Source: Streptomyces avidinii
Lineage (GTDB): Bacteria; Actinomycetota; Actinomycetes; Streptomycetales; Streptomycetaceae
Direction: 5' to 3'
DNA: 64,000 nucleotides
Assembly: GCF_014650695.1 (NCBI RefSeq)
Contig: NZ_BMVL01000020.1
Location: forward strand, 51,905 to 115,904
Shown piece by piece: positions 53,933 to 63,203 of this stretch. The notes beneath the pieces were generated by a model, which saw only the letters and a program-made list of their open reading frames with translations, did not search any database and had not been told where the DNA came from. A program made the position numbers and the translations under genes. Each line of letters opens with the position of its first letter. Positions within the stretch are counted from its first letter, which is position 1.

Positions 53933-55557
53933 GCGGCACGCACCACCTGACGACACTCGCCGCGGGAGCCTCCGAGCACCGGCCGCTGATCATCACCCTG
54001 TTCGGGCTGTTCGTCGTCGCCACCCTGATCATCACGGTCTGGGCCGGCCGCCAGACCCGGGGCGCCGCCGACTTCTACGCGGGCGGCCGCCAGTTCACCG
54101 GCTTCCAGAACGGCCTGGCCATCTCCGGCGACTACATGTCCGCCGCGTCCTTCCTCGGCATCGCCGGAGCCATCGCCCTCTTCGGCTACGACGGCTTCCT
54201 CTACTCCATCGGATTCCTCGTCGCCTGGCTGGTCGCCCTGCTGCTCGTCGCCGAGCCGCTGCGCAACTCCGGCCGCTACACGATGGGCGACGTCCTCGCG
54301 TACCGGATGCGCCAGCGGCCCGTCCGCACCGCCGCCGGCACCTCCACCATCGTGGTCTCGATCTTCTACCTGCTCGCCCAGATGGCCGGTGCCGGCGTGC
54401 TCGTCTCGCTGCTCCTCGGCATCACCAGTGACGGCGGCAAGGTGGCCGTCGTCGCCCTGGTCGGCGTACTGATGATCCTCTACGTGACCATCGGCGGCAT
54501 GAAGGGGACCACCTGGGTCCAGATGATCAAGGCGGTGCTGCTGATCGCGGGCGCCCTGCTGATCACCTTCCTGGTGCTGCTGAAGTTCAACTTCAACATC
54601 TCCGACCTGCTCGGCACGGCCGCCGACAACAGCGGACAGGGGGTGAAGTTCCTCGAACCCGGGCTCAAGTACGGCAAGGACTCGACCTCGAAGCTGGACT
54701 TCATCTCGCTCGGCCTCGCCCTCGTCCTCGGCACCGCGGGGCTTCCGCACATCCTGATCCGCTTCTACACCGTGCCCACCGCCCAGGCCGCCCGTAAGTC
54801 CGTCCTCTGGGCCATCGGCATCATCGGCGGCTTCTACCTGATGACCATCGCGCTCGGCTTCGGCGCCGCGGCGCTGCTCGACCGCGCCGAGATCATCAAG
54901 TCCAACAAGGCGGGCAACACCGCCGCACCGCTGCTCGCCCAGGCCGTCGGCGGCGGCCCCGACTCCACCGGCGGTGCCATCCTGCTGGCCGTGATCTCCG
55001 CGGTCGCCTTCGCCACCATCCTGGCCGTCGTCGCGGGCCTCACCCTCGCCTCCTCCTCGTCCTTCGCGCACGACCTGTACGTGAACGTGATTCGCAAGGG
55101 CAAGGCCACCGAGAAGGAGGAGATGCGCGCGGCCCGCTGGTCCACCGTCGTCATCGGCGCCATCGCCATCGGCCTGGGCGCGCTCGCCCGCGACCTGAAC
55201 GTGGCCGGCCTGGTCGCGCTCGCCTTCGCGGTCGCCGCCTCCGCGAACCTCCCGACCATCCTCTACAGCCTCTTCTGGAAGCGCTTCACCACGCGGGGCG
55301 CGCTCTGGTCCATCTACGGCGGACTGATCTCGGCCGTCGGCCTGGTGCTGTTCTCCCCGGTCGTCTCCGGCAAGCCCACCTCGATGTTCAAGGACGCCGA
55401 CTTCTTCTGGTTCCCGCTGGAGAACCCGGGCATCATCTCGATTCCCCTCGGCTTCCTGCTCGGCTGGCTGGGAACCGTCCTCTCCAAGGAAAAGGCCGAC
55501 CCCCAGAAGTTCGCCGAGCTGGAGGTCCGCTCCCTGACCGGAACAGGGGCGCACTGA
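53929..55557 (+). CDS. Sodium/solute symporter, ActP-like (cation/acetate)
   Basis: A 542-residue SSS-family transporter with about thirteen hydrophobic helices. Signature segments are ADFYAGGRQFTGFQNGLAIS, GDYMSAASFLGIAGAIALFG and LGTAGLPHILIRFYTVP, the last being the sodium:solute symporter region. The ActP-type features and the DUF485 partner suggest uptake of acetate, pyruvate or another short monocarboxylate. The exact substrate is not decided by sequence. Confidence 0.92.
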   Translation: MSGTHHLTTLAAGASEHRPLIITLFGLFVVATLIITVWAGRQTRGAADFYAGGRQFTGFQNGLAISGDYMSAASFLGIAGAIALFGYDGFLYSIGFLVAWLVALLLVAEPLRNSGRYTMGDVLAYRMRQRPVRTAAGTSTIVVSIFYLLAQMAGAGVLVSLLLGITSDGGKVAVVALVGVLMILYVTIGGMKGTTWVQMIKAVLLIAGALLITFLVLLKFNFNISDLLGTAADNSGQGVKFLEPGLKYGKDSTSKLDFISLGLALVLGTAGLPHILIRFYTVPTAQAARKSVLWAIGIIGGFYLMTIALGFGAAALLDRAEIIKSNKAGNTAAPLLAQAVGGGPDSTGGAILLAVISAVAFATILAVVAGLTLASSSSFAHDLYVNVIRKGKATEKEEMRAARWSTVVIGAIAIGLGALARDLNVAGLVALAFAVAASANLPTILYSLFWKRFTTRGALWSIYGGLISAVGLVLFSPVVSGKPTSMFKDADFFWFPLENPGIISIPLGFLLGWLGTVLSKEKADPQKFAELEVRSLTGTGAH

Positions 55558-55575
55558 CATCGTCCGAACACCCAG

Positions 55576-55611
55576 CGTGGCCGCGTCGTAGATCCCTACG
55601 ACGCGGCCACG
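55576..55611 (+). terminator. Terminator hairpin after the symporter
   Basis: CGTGGCCGCGTCGTAG and CTACGACGCGGCCACG form a perfect 16-bp stem with a four-base loop, 19 bp after the symporter stop. No U-run follows. Confidence 0.82.
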
Positions 55612-55735
55612 TCACGTCTCGTTCATTCGGGGACCTCTGGATGACACACCCGTCACGTAGTCTCGAAATAGAACGCGTGAAGTAGATCCCATGCCCGCGC
55701 GTACCGCTACTTCCGGACAGGGGAGGGGGCCCACA

Positions 55736-56725
55736 GTGCTTCTCGATACCTACGGCCGCGTGGCCACTGACCTGCGCGTCTCACTGACCGACCGGTGCAA
55801 CCTGCGGTGTACCTACTGCATGCCCGAAGAGGGGCTGCAGTGGCTCGGCAAGTCGGACCTGCTCAGTGACGAGGAGATCGTCCGGCTGATCCGCATCGCG
55901 GTCACACAGCTCGGTATCACCGAGGTCCGCTTCACCGGCGGCGAGCCGCTGCTCCGGCCGGGCCTGGTCGGCATCGTCGAGCAGTGCGCGGCCCTGGAGC
56001 CCCGCCCCAGAATGTCGCTGACCACCAACGGCATCGGTCTCAAGCGCACCGCGCAGGCCCTGAAGGCCGCCGGCCTGGACCGGGTCAACGTGTCCCTGGA
56101 CACCCTGCGGCCCGAGGTCTTCAAGACCCTCACCCGCCGCGACCGGCACAAGGACGTCATCGAGGGCATGGCCGCCGCCCGCGAGGCCGGCCTCACCCCC
56201 GTCAAGGTCAATGCCGTCCTCATGCCCGGCCTCAACGACGACGAGGCCCCCGACCTGCTCGCCTGGGCCGTGGCGAACGAGTACGAGCTGCGCTTCATCG
56301 AGCAGATGCCGCTCGATGCCCAGCACGGCTGGAAGCGCGACGGCATGATCACCGCCGGGGACATCCTGGAGTCCCTGCGCACCCGCTTCACCCTCACCGA
56401 GGAGGGCGCCGCCGAGCGCGGCTCCGCCCCGGCCGAGCGCTGGGTGGTCGACGGCGGCCCCGCCACCGTCGGCGTCATCGCCTCGGTCACCCGCCCGTTC
56501 TGCGGAGCCTGCGACCGTACGAGGCTCACGGCCGACGGCCAGGTGCGCACGTGCCTGTTCGCCACCGAGGAGTCGGACCTGCGCGCCGCCCTGCGCTCGG
56601 GCGCCCCGGACGAGGAGATCGCCCGGCTCTGGAAGGTCGCGATGTGGGGCAAGAAGGCCGGGTCCGGCCTCGACGACCCGTCGTTCCTGCAGCCCGACCG
56701 CCCGATGTCCGCGATCGGCGGCTGA
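55736..56725 (+). CDS. moaA: GTP 3',8-cyclase, molybdenum cofactor synthesis
   Basis: A 329-residue radical SAM enzyme that turns GTP into the precursor of cyclic pyranopterin. The first 4Fe-4S cluster motif is CNLRCTYC (Cys 21, 25, 28) and the second cluster Cys residues are in FCGACDRTRL and VRTCLF. The C-terminus ends in GG, as required for MoaA activity. The GTG at 55736, with GGGAGGGGG upstream, gives the usual length; an ATG at 55691 would add 15 residues. Other moa genes are not adjacent. Confidence 0.95.
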   Translation: MLLDTYGRVATDLRVSLTDRCNLRCTYCMPEEGLQWLGKSDLLSDEEIVRLIRIAVTQLGITEVRFTGGEPLLRPGLVGIVEQCAALEPRPRMSLTTNGIGLKRTAQALKAAGLDRVNVSLDTLRPEVFKTLTRRDRHKDVIEGMAAAREAGLTPVKVNAVLMPGLNDDEAPDLLAWAVANEYELRFIEQMPLDAQHGWKRDGMITAGDILESLRTRFTLTEEGAAERGSAPAERWVVDGGPATVGVIASVTRPFCGACDRTRLTADGQVRTCLFATEESDLRAALRSGAPDEEIARLWKVAMWGKKAGSGLDDPSFLQPDRPMSAIGG

Positions 56726-56755
56726 TCCGGTCGGCCGCGCGGGCGCGGGAGCGGT

Positions 56756-57007
56756 TCAGCGGGGGCGTTCCGAGCCCTCCGGCTGCACCCACTCGTCCAG
56801 CTTCACGACGTCCTTGAGGAAACCGCGGACCCCCAGGAACTGGGAGAGGTGTTCGCGGTGCTCCTCGCACGCCAGCCAGGTCTTGCGCCGTTCCGGCGTG
56901 TGCAGCGTCGGGTTGTTCCACGCCAGCACCCACTCGGCCGCGTCGCGGCAGCCCTTGGCGGAGCAGGTGGGAGTCTCGTCGGAGCCGGGGGCGTTGGAGG
57001 AATTCAC
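56756..57007 (-). CDS. Small conserved hypothetical protein with Cys/His residues
   Basis: An 83-residue protein with CSAKGCRDAAEWVLAWNNP and later WLACEEHREHLSQFL. The Cys-x4-Cys pair and the Cys/His pair suggest a single zinc-binding site. It occurs next to moaA, with which it converges. I recall such proteins as conserved in actinomycetes, without known function. Confidence 0.78.
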   Translation of the reverse strand: MNSSNAPGSDETPTCSAKGCRDAAEWVLAWNNPTLHTPERRKTWLACEEHREHLSQFLGVRGFLKDVVKLDEWVQPEGSERPR

Positions 57008-57143
57008 AGCCCCACATTAGAACGGAATGGCGACGCCGAGCAGCCACGGGGGGAGCTGCCCGGCGTCGGTCCGTCGCTCCGACGGGGGATGCGGAGCGCG
57101 TGAGCAGTATGTCACGCAGGACCCGGTGCAGTGCACCGGAACT

Positions 57144-57485
57144 TCATGATTGATCTGAGCTTTTCTTGAGGTTTCCCGCGTCGAGTGCCGGTCGTACGGG
57201 GGCCGGTACGAAGTGCGAGGGCAGCGAGGGAGTCGACTCGCGCCCGGCGTTCGCGATGACCACGGCAATGTAGGGGAGCAGGGCGCCCGCGACGAGCGTC
57301 ACGATCGCCACCGGCCGCTGAACGTTCCACAACAGCACGGTCGCGATGACCGACAGGGTCCTGATTCCCATCGAGATCACGTATCGCCGCTGGCGGCCCC
57401 GCACGTCCTCGGCGAGACCCATGCGCGCACCGGTGATCCGGAAGACCTCGGCCCCGTTCCGCTTCTGCCGCTTCGTCCGCTCCAC
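57144..57485 (-). CDS. DUF3099 membrane protein
   Basis: A 113-residue protein from the GTG at 57485. RRYVISMGIRTLSVIATVLLWN and IVTLVAGALLPYIAVVIANAGRE are two membrane helices, with the motif VFRITGARMGLAEDVRGRQRRY before them, matching DUF3099. The role is unknown. The open frame upstream (to 57638) is Arg-rich shadow sequence. Confidence 0.85.
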   Translation of the reverse strand: MERTKRQKRNGAEVFRITGARMGLAEDVRGRQRRYVISMGIRTLSVIATVLLWNVQRPVAIVTLVAGALLPYIAVVIANAGRESTPSLPSHFVPAPVRPALDAGNLKKSSDQS

Positions 57486-57661
57486 GCTCCACCACCCGAT
57501 CGCCCACCGGGCACTCCCGGCCCGGACCCTCCCACGGTACGCCCGCCCCCGCGCCGAGAGGAGAGGGGGGACCCCCCGACGGCGCCGTCCGAAATGCGCC
57601 GTACGCCGGACGGGTCGAGACTGGCCCCACGTGCGCACAAGGCGCCAGGAGGAGGCTGGTC

Positions 57662-57931
57662 ATGAGTTGGTTGTGGGCGATCATCGTCGGTTTCGTGCTG
57701 GGGCTGATAGCCAAGGCCATCCTGCCGGGCAAGCAGCACCAGCCACTGTGGCTGACCACCCTCTTCGGTATCGCCGGCGCCGTCCTCGGCAATGCCGTCG
57801 CCACCTGGATCGGCGTCGGCGAGACCAAGGGCATCGACTGGACCCGGCACCTGCTGCAGCTGATCGGCGCGGTCGTCATCGTCGGACTCGGCGAGATGAT
57901 GTACGGAGCGATCAAGGGCAAGCGGCAGTGA
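57662..57931 (+). CDS. GlsB/YeaQ/YmgE family stress membrane protein
   Basis: An 89-residue protein with three short membrane helices: WLWAIIVGFVLGLIAKAILPG, LFGIAGAVLGNAVATWIGVG and LLQLIGAVVIVGLGEMMYGAI. The GLIAKAILPGKQ opening is a family hallmark (transglycosylase-associated protein). It is linked to general stress in other bacteria. GGAGGAGG precedes the ATG; divergent from DUF3099. Confidence 0.9.
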   Translation: MSWLWAIIVGFVLGLIAKAILPGKQHQPLWLTTLFGIAGAVLGNAVATWIGVGETKGIDWTRHLLQLIGAVVIVGLGEMMYGAIKGKRQ

Positions 57932-57956
57932 CGTGACACGCGCGGGTCATGACGAA

Positions 57957-57990
57957 GGGGCCGGCCGGACCTTGAGTCCGAACCGGCCCC
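57957..57990. terminator. Hairpin between GlsB-like gene and tyrS
   Basis: GGGGCCGG pairs with CCGGCCCC, with an inner CGGAC/GTCCG stem around a CTTGA loop. It sits between the converging GlsB-like gene and tyrS and can serve both. Confidence 0.75.
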
Positions 57991-58031
57991 TCCGCCGTGC
58001 TCCGCGGCGTGTCGTGGTGGCCTACGGCGCG

Positions 58032-59300
58032 TCAGGCGCCGGTGACCTCCACCGCGGCCAGGTTCTTCTTGCCCCGGCGCAGCACCAGCCAGCGCCCGTG
58101 CAGCAGCTCCTCCTTGGGGGGTACCGCGTCCTCGGCGGTGACCTTCGTGTTGTTCACGTAGGCGCCGCCCTCCTTCACGGTCCGGCGGCCCGCCGACTTG
58201 CTCGCGACCAGGCCGGTCTCGGCGAGCAGGTCCACCACGAGGCCGAGTTCCTCCACCCGGGCGTGCGGCAGCTCGGACAGGGCCGCGGCGAGCGTGGCCT
58301 CGTCCAGCTCCGCCAGGTCGCCCTGCCCGAACAGCGCCTTCGACGCGGCGATCACGGCCGCGCACTGGTCGGCGCCGTGCACGAGCGCGGTCAGCTCCTC
58401 CGCCAGCGCCCGCTGGGCGGCGCGCGCCTGCGGCCGCTCGGCGGTCTGCGCCTCCAGCTCCTCAAGCTCCTCGCGGGACTTGAAGGAAAGGATCCGCATG
58501 TAGGTGGAGATGTCCCGGTCGTCCACATTCAGCCAGAACTGGTAGAACGCGTACGGCGTGGTCATCTCCGGGTCGAGCCACACGGCCCCGCTCTCGGACT
58601 TGCCGAACTTGGTGCCGTCCGCCTTGACCATCAGCGGGGTCGCCAACGCGTGCACGACCGCGCCCGGCTCGACCCGGTGGATCAGGTCGAGTCCGGCCGT
58701 CAGGTTGCCCCACTGGTCGGAGCCGCCCTGCTGGAGCACGCAGCCGTAGCGCCGGTACAGCTCCAGGAAGTCCATGCCCTGGAGCAGCTGGTAGCTGAAC
58801 TCGGTGTAGCTGATGCCCTGGTCGGAGTCGAGCCGCTTGGCGACCGAGTCCTTCGTCAGCATCTTGTTGACCCGGAAGTGCTTGCCGATGTCCCGCAGGA
58901 ACTCGATGGCGGACATGCCCGCCGTCCAGTCCAGGTTGTTCACCATGAGCGCCGCGTTCTCGCCCTCGAAGGACAGGAACGGTTCGATCTGGGTGCGCAG
59001 CCGGGTCACCCAGTTCGCGACGGTCTCCGGGTCGTTCAGGGTCCGCTCGGCCGTCGGTCGCGGGTCGCCGATCTGCCCGGTGGCCCCGCCGACCAGCGCC
59101 AGCGGCCGGTTCCCGGCCTGCTGGAGCCGGCGCACGGTGAGCACCTGGACCAGGTGCCCCACGTGCAGCGAGGCCGCGGTCGGGTCGAAGCCGCAATAGA
59201 AGGTGACCGGACCGTCCGCGAAGGCCTTGCGCAGCGCTTCTTCGTCGGTGGACTGGGCGAAGAGCCCGCGCCACTTCAGTTCGTCGACGATGTCAGTCAC
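58032..59300 (-). CDS. tyrS: Tyrosyl-tRNA synthetase
   Basis: A 422-residue class I synthetase. The HIGH motif appears as HVGH (46-49) and the KMSKS motif as KFGKS in DGTKFGKSESGAVWLD. The tyrosine pocket is seen in YTEFSYQLLQGMDFLELYRR with GGSDQWGNL. The C-terminal S4 RNA-binding domain (about 350-420) includes TGLVASKSAGRRTVKEGGAYVN. It is a housekeeping gene with normal length. AAGGAGAG lies just upstream of its ATG. Confidence 0.97.
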   Translation of the reverse strand: MTDIVDELKWRGLFAQSTDEEALRKAFADGPVTFYCGFDPTAASLHVGHLVQVLTVRRLQQAGNRPLALVGGATGQIGDPRPTAERTLNDPETVANWVTRLRTQIEPFLSFEGENAALMVNNLDWTAGMSAIEFLRDIGKHFRVNKMLTKDSVAKRLDSDQGISYTEFSYQLLQGMDFLELYRRYGCVLQQGGSDQWGNLTAGLDLIHRVEPGAVVHALATPLMVKADGTKFGKSESGAVWLDPEMTTPYAFYQFWLNVDDRDISTYMRILSFKSREELEELEAQTAERPQARAAQRALAEELTALVHGADQCAAVIAASKALFGQGDLAELDEATLAAALSELPHARVEELGLVVDLLAETGLVASKSAGRRTVKEGGAYVNNTKVTAEDAVPPKEELLHGRWLVLRRGKKNLAAVEVTGA

Positions 59301-59372
59301 GGTCGTGACTCTCCTTGAGAGATGGAGTGAGTAGGGATGCGGATGAGGGGTCTACCCGCACATTCTAGGTGG

Positions 59373-60773
59373 TCAGACGCCCTTGCTTACCGAACTCATG
59401 TTGAAATCGGGGATACGCAGGGCCGGCATCGCAGCCCGCGTGAACCAGTCGCTCCACTCGCGCGGCAGGGTCTTCTCGGTCCGGCCCGCCTCCGAGGCCC
59501 GCGACAGCAGGTCCACCGGGGACTCGTTGAACCGGAAGTTGTTGACCTCGCCGACCACCTGCCCGTTCTCCACCAGGTAGACCCCGTCCCGGGTCAGGCC
59601 GGTGAGCAGCAGCGTCGCCGGGTCCACCTCGCGGATGTACCAGAGGCAGGTCAGCAGCAGGCCGCGCTCGGTGCCGGCGACCATCTCCTCCAGCGACTTC
59701 TCGCCTCCCGCGTCCAGGATCAGGTTTCCGAAGCCGGGCGAGAGCTGCATCCCGGTCAGCCCCGCGGAGTGCCGGGTCGTGGTCAGCCGGTTCAGGTGAC
59801 CGTCCGCGATCCACTCGGTCGCCGGGACCGGCAGGCCGTTGTCGAACACCGAGGCGTCGTCGCCGGAGCTGTGCGCGATCACGAACGGCGCGGACTCCAG
59901 GCCGGGTGCGTTCGGGTCGCTGCGCAGGGAGAGCGGCAGCCCGGACAGCTTCTCGCCGAGCCGGGTGCCGCCGCCGGGCTTGGAGAAGACCGTACGGCCC
60001 TCCACCGCGTCCCGGGCCGCGGCCGACCACATCTGGTAGATCAGCAGGTCCGCCACGGCGGTCGGCGGCAGCAGGGTCTCGTACCGGCCGGCGGGCAGGT
60101 CGATCTTCCGCTCCGCCCAGCCGAGCCGTACGGCGAGCTCCGCGTCCAGCACGGTCGGGTCCACGTCCTTGAAGTCCCGGGTCGAGCGGCCCGCCCAGGC
60201 GGAGCGCTGCCGGTCCGGGGACTTCGCGTTGAGCTCCAGGGTGCCCTTCGGCTGGTCGTGCCGCAGCCGCAGGCCCGTCGAGGTGCCCACGTACGTGGAG
60301 ACCAGCTCGTGGTTGGCGAAGCCGTACAGCTCCCGGCCGCCCTCGCGGGCCCGGGCGAAGGCCTCGCCGAGCGCCGGAGCGAAGTCCGAGAACACCGCCG
60401 AGCTCGTCTCGGCCGGGGCGTCGGTGAAGTCCGGCGAGGCCGGCGTCCCGGTGACCAGCGGCTGGGCGTCCTCGGCCGGGCCCGCTCCGCGGGCAGCCGC
60501 CTCGGCGGCCCGGACCAGCGGCTCCAGATCGTCCGCGGTCACGGCCGAGCGCGACACGACCCCCGAGGCCGTGCCCTCCTTGCCGTCGACCGTGGCGATG
60601 ACCGTGAGGGTCCGGCCGCGGGTCACGCCGTTCGTCGTCAGGGCGTTGCCCGCCCAGCGCAGATTGGCGGTCGACCCTTCGTCGGCGATGACGACGCACC
60701 CGTCGGTGGTGGACAGCTCCAGCGCCCGCTCGACGATCTCATGGGGCTTGGTGATGCGAATCGACGAGCTCAT
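59373..60773 (-). CDS. tldE: TldE/PmbA-family metallopeptidase subunit
   Basis: A 466-residue protein of the TldD/PmbA family, the subunit without the HExxxH site. It shows VVIADEGSTANLRWAGNALT near the start, SAGLTGMQLSPGFGNLILDAGGE and GLLLTCLWYIREVDPATLLLTGLTRDG near the end. With TldD it forms a heterodimeric protease that trims unfolded peptides or RiPP leaders. The ATG overlaps the tldD stop by four bases. Confidence 0.93.
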   Translation of the reverse strand: MSSSIRITKPHEIVERALELSTTDGCVVIADEGSTANLRWAGNALTTNGVTRGRTLTVIATVDGKEGTASGVVSRSAVTADDLEPLVRAAEAAARGAGPAEDAQPLVTGTPASPDFTDAPAETSSAVFSDFAPALGEAFARAREGGRELYGFANHELVSTYVGTSTGLRLRHDQPKGTLELNAKSPDRQRSAWAGRSTRDFKDVDPTVLDAELAVRLGWAERKIDLPAGRYETLLPPTAVADLLIYQMWSAAARDAVEGRTVFSKPGGGTRLGEKLSGLPLSLRSDPNAPGLESAPFVIAHSSGDDASVFDNGLPVPATEWIADGHLNRLTTTRHSAGLTGMQLSPGFGNLILDAGGEKSLEEMVAGTERGLLLTCLWYIREVDPATLLLTGLTRDGVYLVENGQVVGEVNNFRFNESPVDLLSRASEAGRTEKTLPREWSDWFTRAAMPALRIPDFNMSSVSKGV

Positions 60774-62293
60774 CGCCCGGCCTCCTGCGTGGTGTTCAGG
60801 ATGTTCACGTCGCGGAACAGCGCGGACGGGCAGCCGTGCGAGACCGCCGCCACCTGGCCCGGCTGGGCCTTGCCGCAGTTGAAGGCGCCGCCCAGGACGT
60901 AGGTCTGCGGACCGCCGACCTTCTCCATCGAGCCCCAGAAATCGGTGGTGGTGGCCTGGTACGCGACATCGCGCAGCTGCCCGGCCAGCCTGCCGTTCTC
61001 GATCCGGAAGAACCGCTGCCCGGTGAACTGGAAGTTGTAGCGCTGCATGTCGATCGACCAGGAGCGGTCGCCGACCACGTAGATCCCGCGCTCGACCCCG
61101 CCGATCAGGTCCTCGGTCGACAGCCCGCCCGGATCCGGCTGGAGGGACACGTTCGCCATCCGCTGGACGGGCACGTGGCCGGGGGAGTCGGCGAAGGCGC
61201 AGCCGTTGGACCGCCCGAGGCCGGTCAGCTTCGCGATCCGCCGGTCCAGCTGGTAGCCGACCAGGGTGCCGTCCTTGACCAGGTCCCAGCTCTGCGCCTG
61301 GACGCCCTCGTCGTCGAAGCCGACGGTGGCCAGCCCGTGCTCGGCGGTGCGGTCACCCGTCACGTTCATGATCGGGGAGCCGTACTTGAGCTTGCCCAGC
61401 TGGTCGAAGGTGGCGAAGGAGGTCCCCGCGTACGCCGCCTCGTAGCCCAGCGCCCGGTCCAGCTCGGTGGCGTGGCCGATGGACTCGTGGATGGTGAGCC
61501 ACAGGTTGGACGGGTCCACCACCAGGTCGTAGCGCCCGGCCTCGACGCTGGGGGCCCGCATCTTCTCGGCGAGCAGCCCCGGGATCTGCTCCAGCTCGGA
61601 GTTCCAGTCCCAGCCGGTGCCGGTCAGGTACTCCCAGCCGCGGCCCGCCGGCGGGGCGATGGTGCGCATCGAGTCGAACTCGCCGGTCGTGCCGTTCACG
61701 GCGACCGCGGTGAGCTGCGGGTGGATCCGGACCCGCTGCTGCGTGGTCGAGGTGCCCGCGGTGTCGGCGTAGAACTTGTTCTCGTGCACGGCGAGCAGCG
61801 AGGCGTCCACGTGGGCCACCCCGTCGGCCGCCAGCAGGCGCGCGCTCCAGTCGGCGAGCAGCGCCGCCTTCTCGGCGTCCGGTACCTCGAAGGGGTTCAC
61901 GTCGTACGCGGAGATCCACGTCCGGTCGGCGTGCACCGGCTCGTCGGCGAGCTCCACGCGCTCGTCCGAACCGGCGGCCTTGATCACCTGGGCGGACAGC
62001 TTCGCCATGGCCACGGCCTGCGAGGCCACCTTGGCGGCGGCGTCCATGGTCAGGTCCACACCGGAGGCGAATCCCCAACTGCCCCCGTGCACGACCCGGA
62101 CCGCGTATCCGAGGTCGGTGGTGTCGGACCCGCCGGACGGCTTGGCGTCCCGCAGGCGCCAGGAGGCGCTGCGGATCCGCTCCAGCCGGAAGTCGGCATG
62201 GTCGGCGCCCAGCGCGCGGGCCCGGGCGAGCGCCGCGTCGGCGAGCGCCCGCAGGGGCAGCGCGGTGAAGGCCGCGTCGATGGAATGGGGCAC
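60770..62293 (-). CDS. tldD: TldD-family zinc metallopeptidase
   Basis: A 507-residue catalytic TldD subunit. The metal site is HESIGH in LTIHESIGHATELDRALG, with the further ligand region in the C-terminal third (SPGHVPVQRMANVSL, GGVERGIYVVGD). The GTG at 62293, with GGGAGGAC upstream, is preferred over the ATG at 62332. It is the first gene of the tldD-tldE unit and divergent from fabG. Confidence 0.94.
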   Translation of the reverse strand: MPHSIDAAFTALPLRALADAALARARALGADHADFRLERIRSASWRLRDAKPSGGSDTTDLGYAVRVVHGGSWGFASGVDLTMDAAAKVASQAVAMAKLSAQVIKAAGSDERVELADEPVHADRTWISAYDVNPFEVPDAEKAALLADWSARLLAADGVAHVDASLLAVHENKFYADTAGTSTTQQRVRIHPQLTAVAVNGTTGEFDSMRTIAPPAGRGWEYLTGTGWDWNSELEQIPGLLAEKMRAPSVEAGRYDLVVDPSNLWLTIHESIGHATELDRALGYEAAYAGTSFATFDQLGKLKYGSPIMNVTGDRTAEHGLATVGFDDEGVQAQSWDLVKDGTLVGYQLDRRIAKLTGLGRSNGCAFADSPGHVPVQRMANVSLQPDPGGLSTEDLIGGVERGIYVVGDRSWSIDMQRYNFQFTGQRFFRIENGRLAGQLRDVAYQATTTDFWGSMEKVGGPQTYVLGGAFNCGKAQPGQVAAVSHGCPSALFRDVNILNTTQEAGR

Positions 62294-62353
62294 GGAAGTC
62301 CTCCCGTGGTCGGAGCCGGTCGCACCGATCATGTCGCGATCGGGGCCCTTGTG

Positions 62354-62371
62354 CCTACATCTTTCTGTAGG
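62354..62371. promoter_or_regulatory. CCTACA-TCTTTC-TGTAGG palindrome, tldD/fabG promoter
   Basis: Perfect 6-bp arms with a 6-bp spacer, 61 bp from the tldD start and 108 bp from the fabG start. It is the only clear palindrome in the 185-bp divergent region. No known regulator consensus was recognised. Confidence 0.45.
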
Positions 62372-62478
62372 GATTCGACAGAGCCCGTCGCAAGGCCCTG
62401 TCGGGGGTCGATTCTCCGTACGAGCGATGCGACCTATAGGTTTTTGGTATTCAAGACCGCTAGCGAAAGGGTGATCCG

Positions 62479-63198
62479 TTGAGCCGCTCGGTTCTCGTCA
62501 CCGGAGGAAACCGGGGCATCGGCCTCGCCATCGCCCGAGCCTTCGCGGAGGCCGGCGACAAGGTCGCGATCACGTACCGGTCGGGTGAGCCGCCGGAGGC
62601 GCTCGCCGCACTCGGTGTTCTGGCGGTGCGGTGCGATATCACCGACTCCGAGCAGGTGGAGCAGGCCTACAAGGAGATCGAGGACAAGCACGGTGCGGTC
62701 GAGGTGCTGGTGGCCAACGCCGGCATCACCAAGGACACGCTGCTGATGCGCATGTCCGAGGAGGACTTCACGTCGGTCCTCGACACCAACCTCACCGGCA
62801 CGTTCCGGGTGGTCAAGCGGGCGAACCGTGGCATGCTCCGTGCCAAGAAGGGTCGCGTCGTCCTGATCTCCTCTGTCGTCGGGCTCATGGGCTCGGCGGG
62901 CCAGGCCAACTACGCCGCCTCCAAGGCCGCGCTGGTCGGTTTCGCCCGCTCGCTCGCCCGCGAGCTGGGTTCGCGCAACATCACCTTCAACGTCGTCGCC
63001 CCCGGTTTCGTGGACACCGACATGACGAAGGTGCTCACCGACGAGCAGCGCGCCGGCATCGTGGGCCAGGTCCCGCTCGGCCGTTACGCGCAGCCCGAGG
63101 AGATCGCGGCAGCCGTGAGCTTCCTGGCGTCCGACGACGCCGCGTACATCACAGGAGCCGTCATTCCCGTTGACGGCGGATTGGGCATGGGTCACTGA
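62479..63198 (+). CDS. fabG: 3-oxoacyl-ACP reductase, TTG start
   Basis: A 239-residue SDR with the FabG motif set: VTGGNRGIG (cofactor), NAGITKDTLLMRM, SSVVGLMGSAGQANYAASK with the catalytic Ser and Tyr-Lys, and ITGAVIPVDGGLGMGH at the end. It reduces beta-ketoacyl-ACP with NADPH in type II fatty acid synthesis. The start is a TTG at 62479, placed nine bases after GAAAGGG; no ATG or GTG in frame lies nearby upstream. It is followed five bases later by fabI. Confidence 0.94.
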   Translation: MSRSVLVTGGNRGIGLAIARAFAEAGDKVAITYRSGEPPEALAALGVLAVRCDITDSEQVEQAYKEIEDKHGAVEVLVANAGITKDTLLMRMSEEDFTSVLDTNLTGTFRVVKRANRGMLRAKKGRVVLISSVVGLMGSAGQANYAASKAALVGFARSLARELGSRNITFNVVAPGFVDTDMTKVLTDEQRAGIVGQVPLGRYAQPEEIAAAVSFLASDDAAYITGAVIPVDGGLGMGH

Positions 63199-63203
63199 TC
63201 ACC

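Noticed and set aside
59373..62293. TldD/TldE pair as part of a RiPP cluster
   Set aside because: No precursor peptide-like ORF or modifying enzyme is next to it; flanked by tyrS and fabG, so most likely the housekeeping pair.
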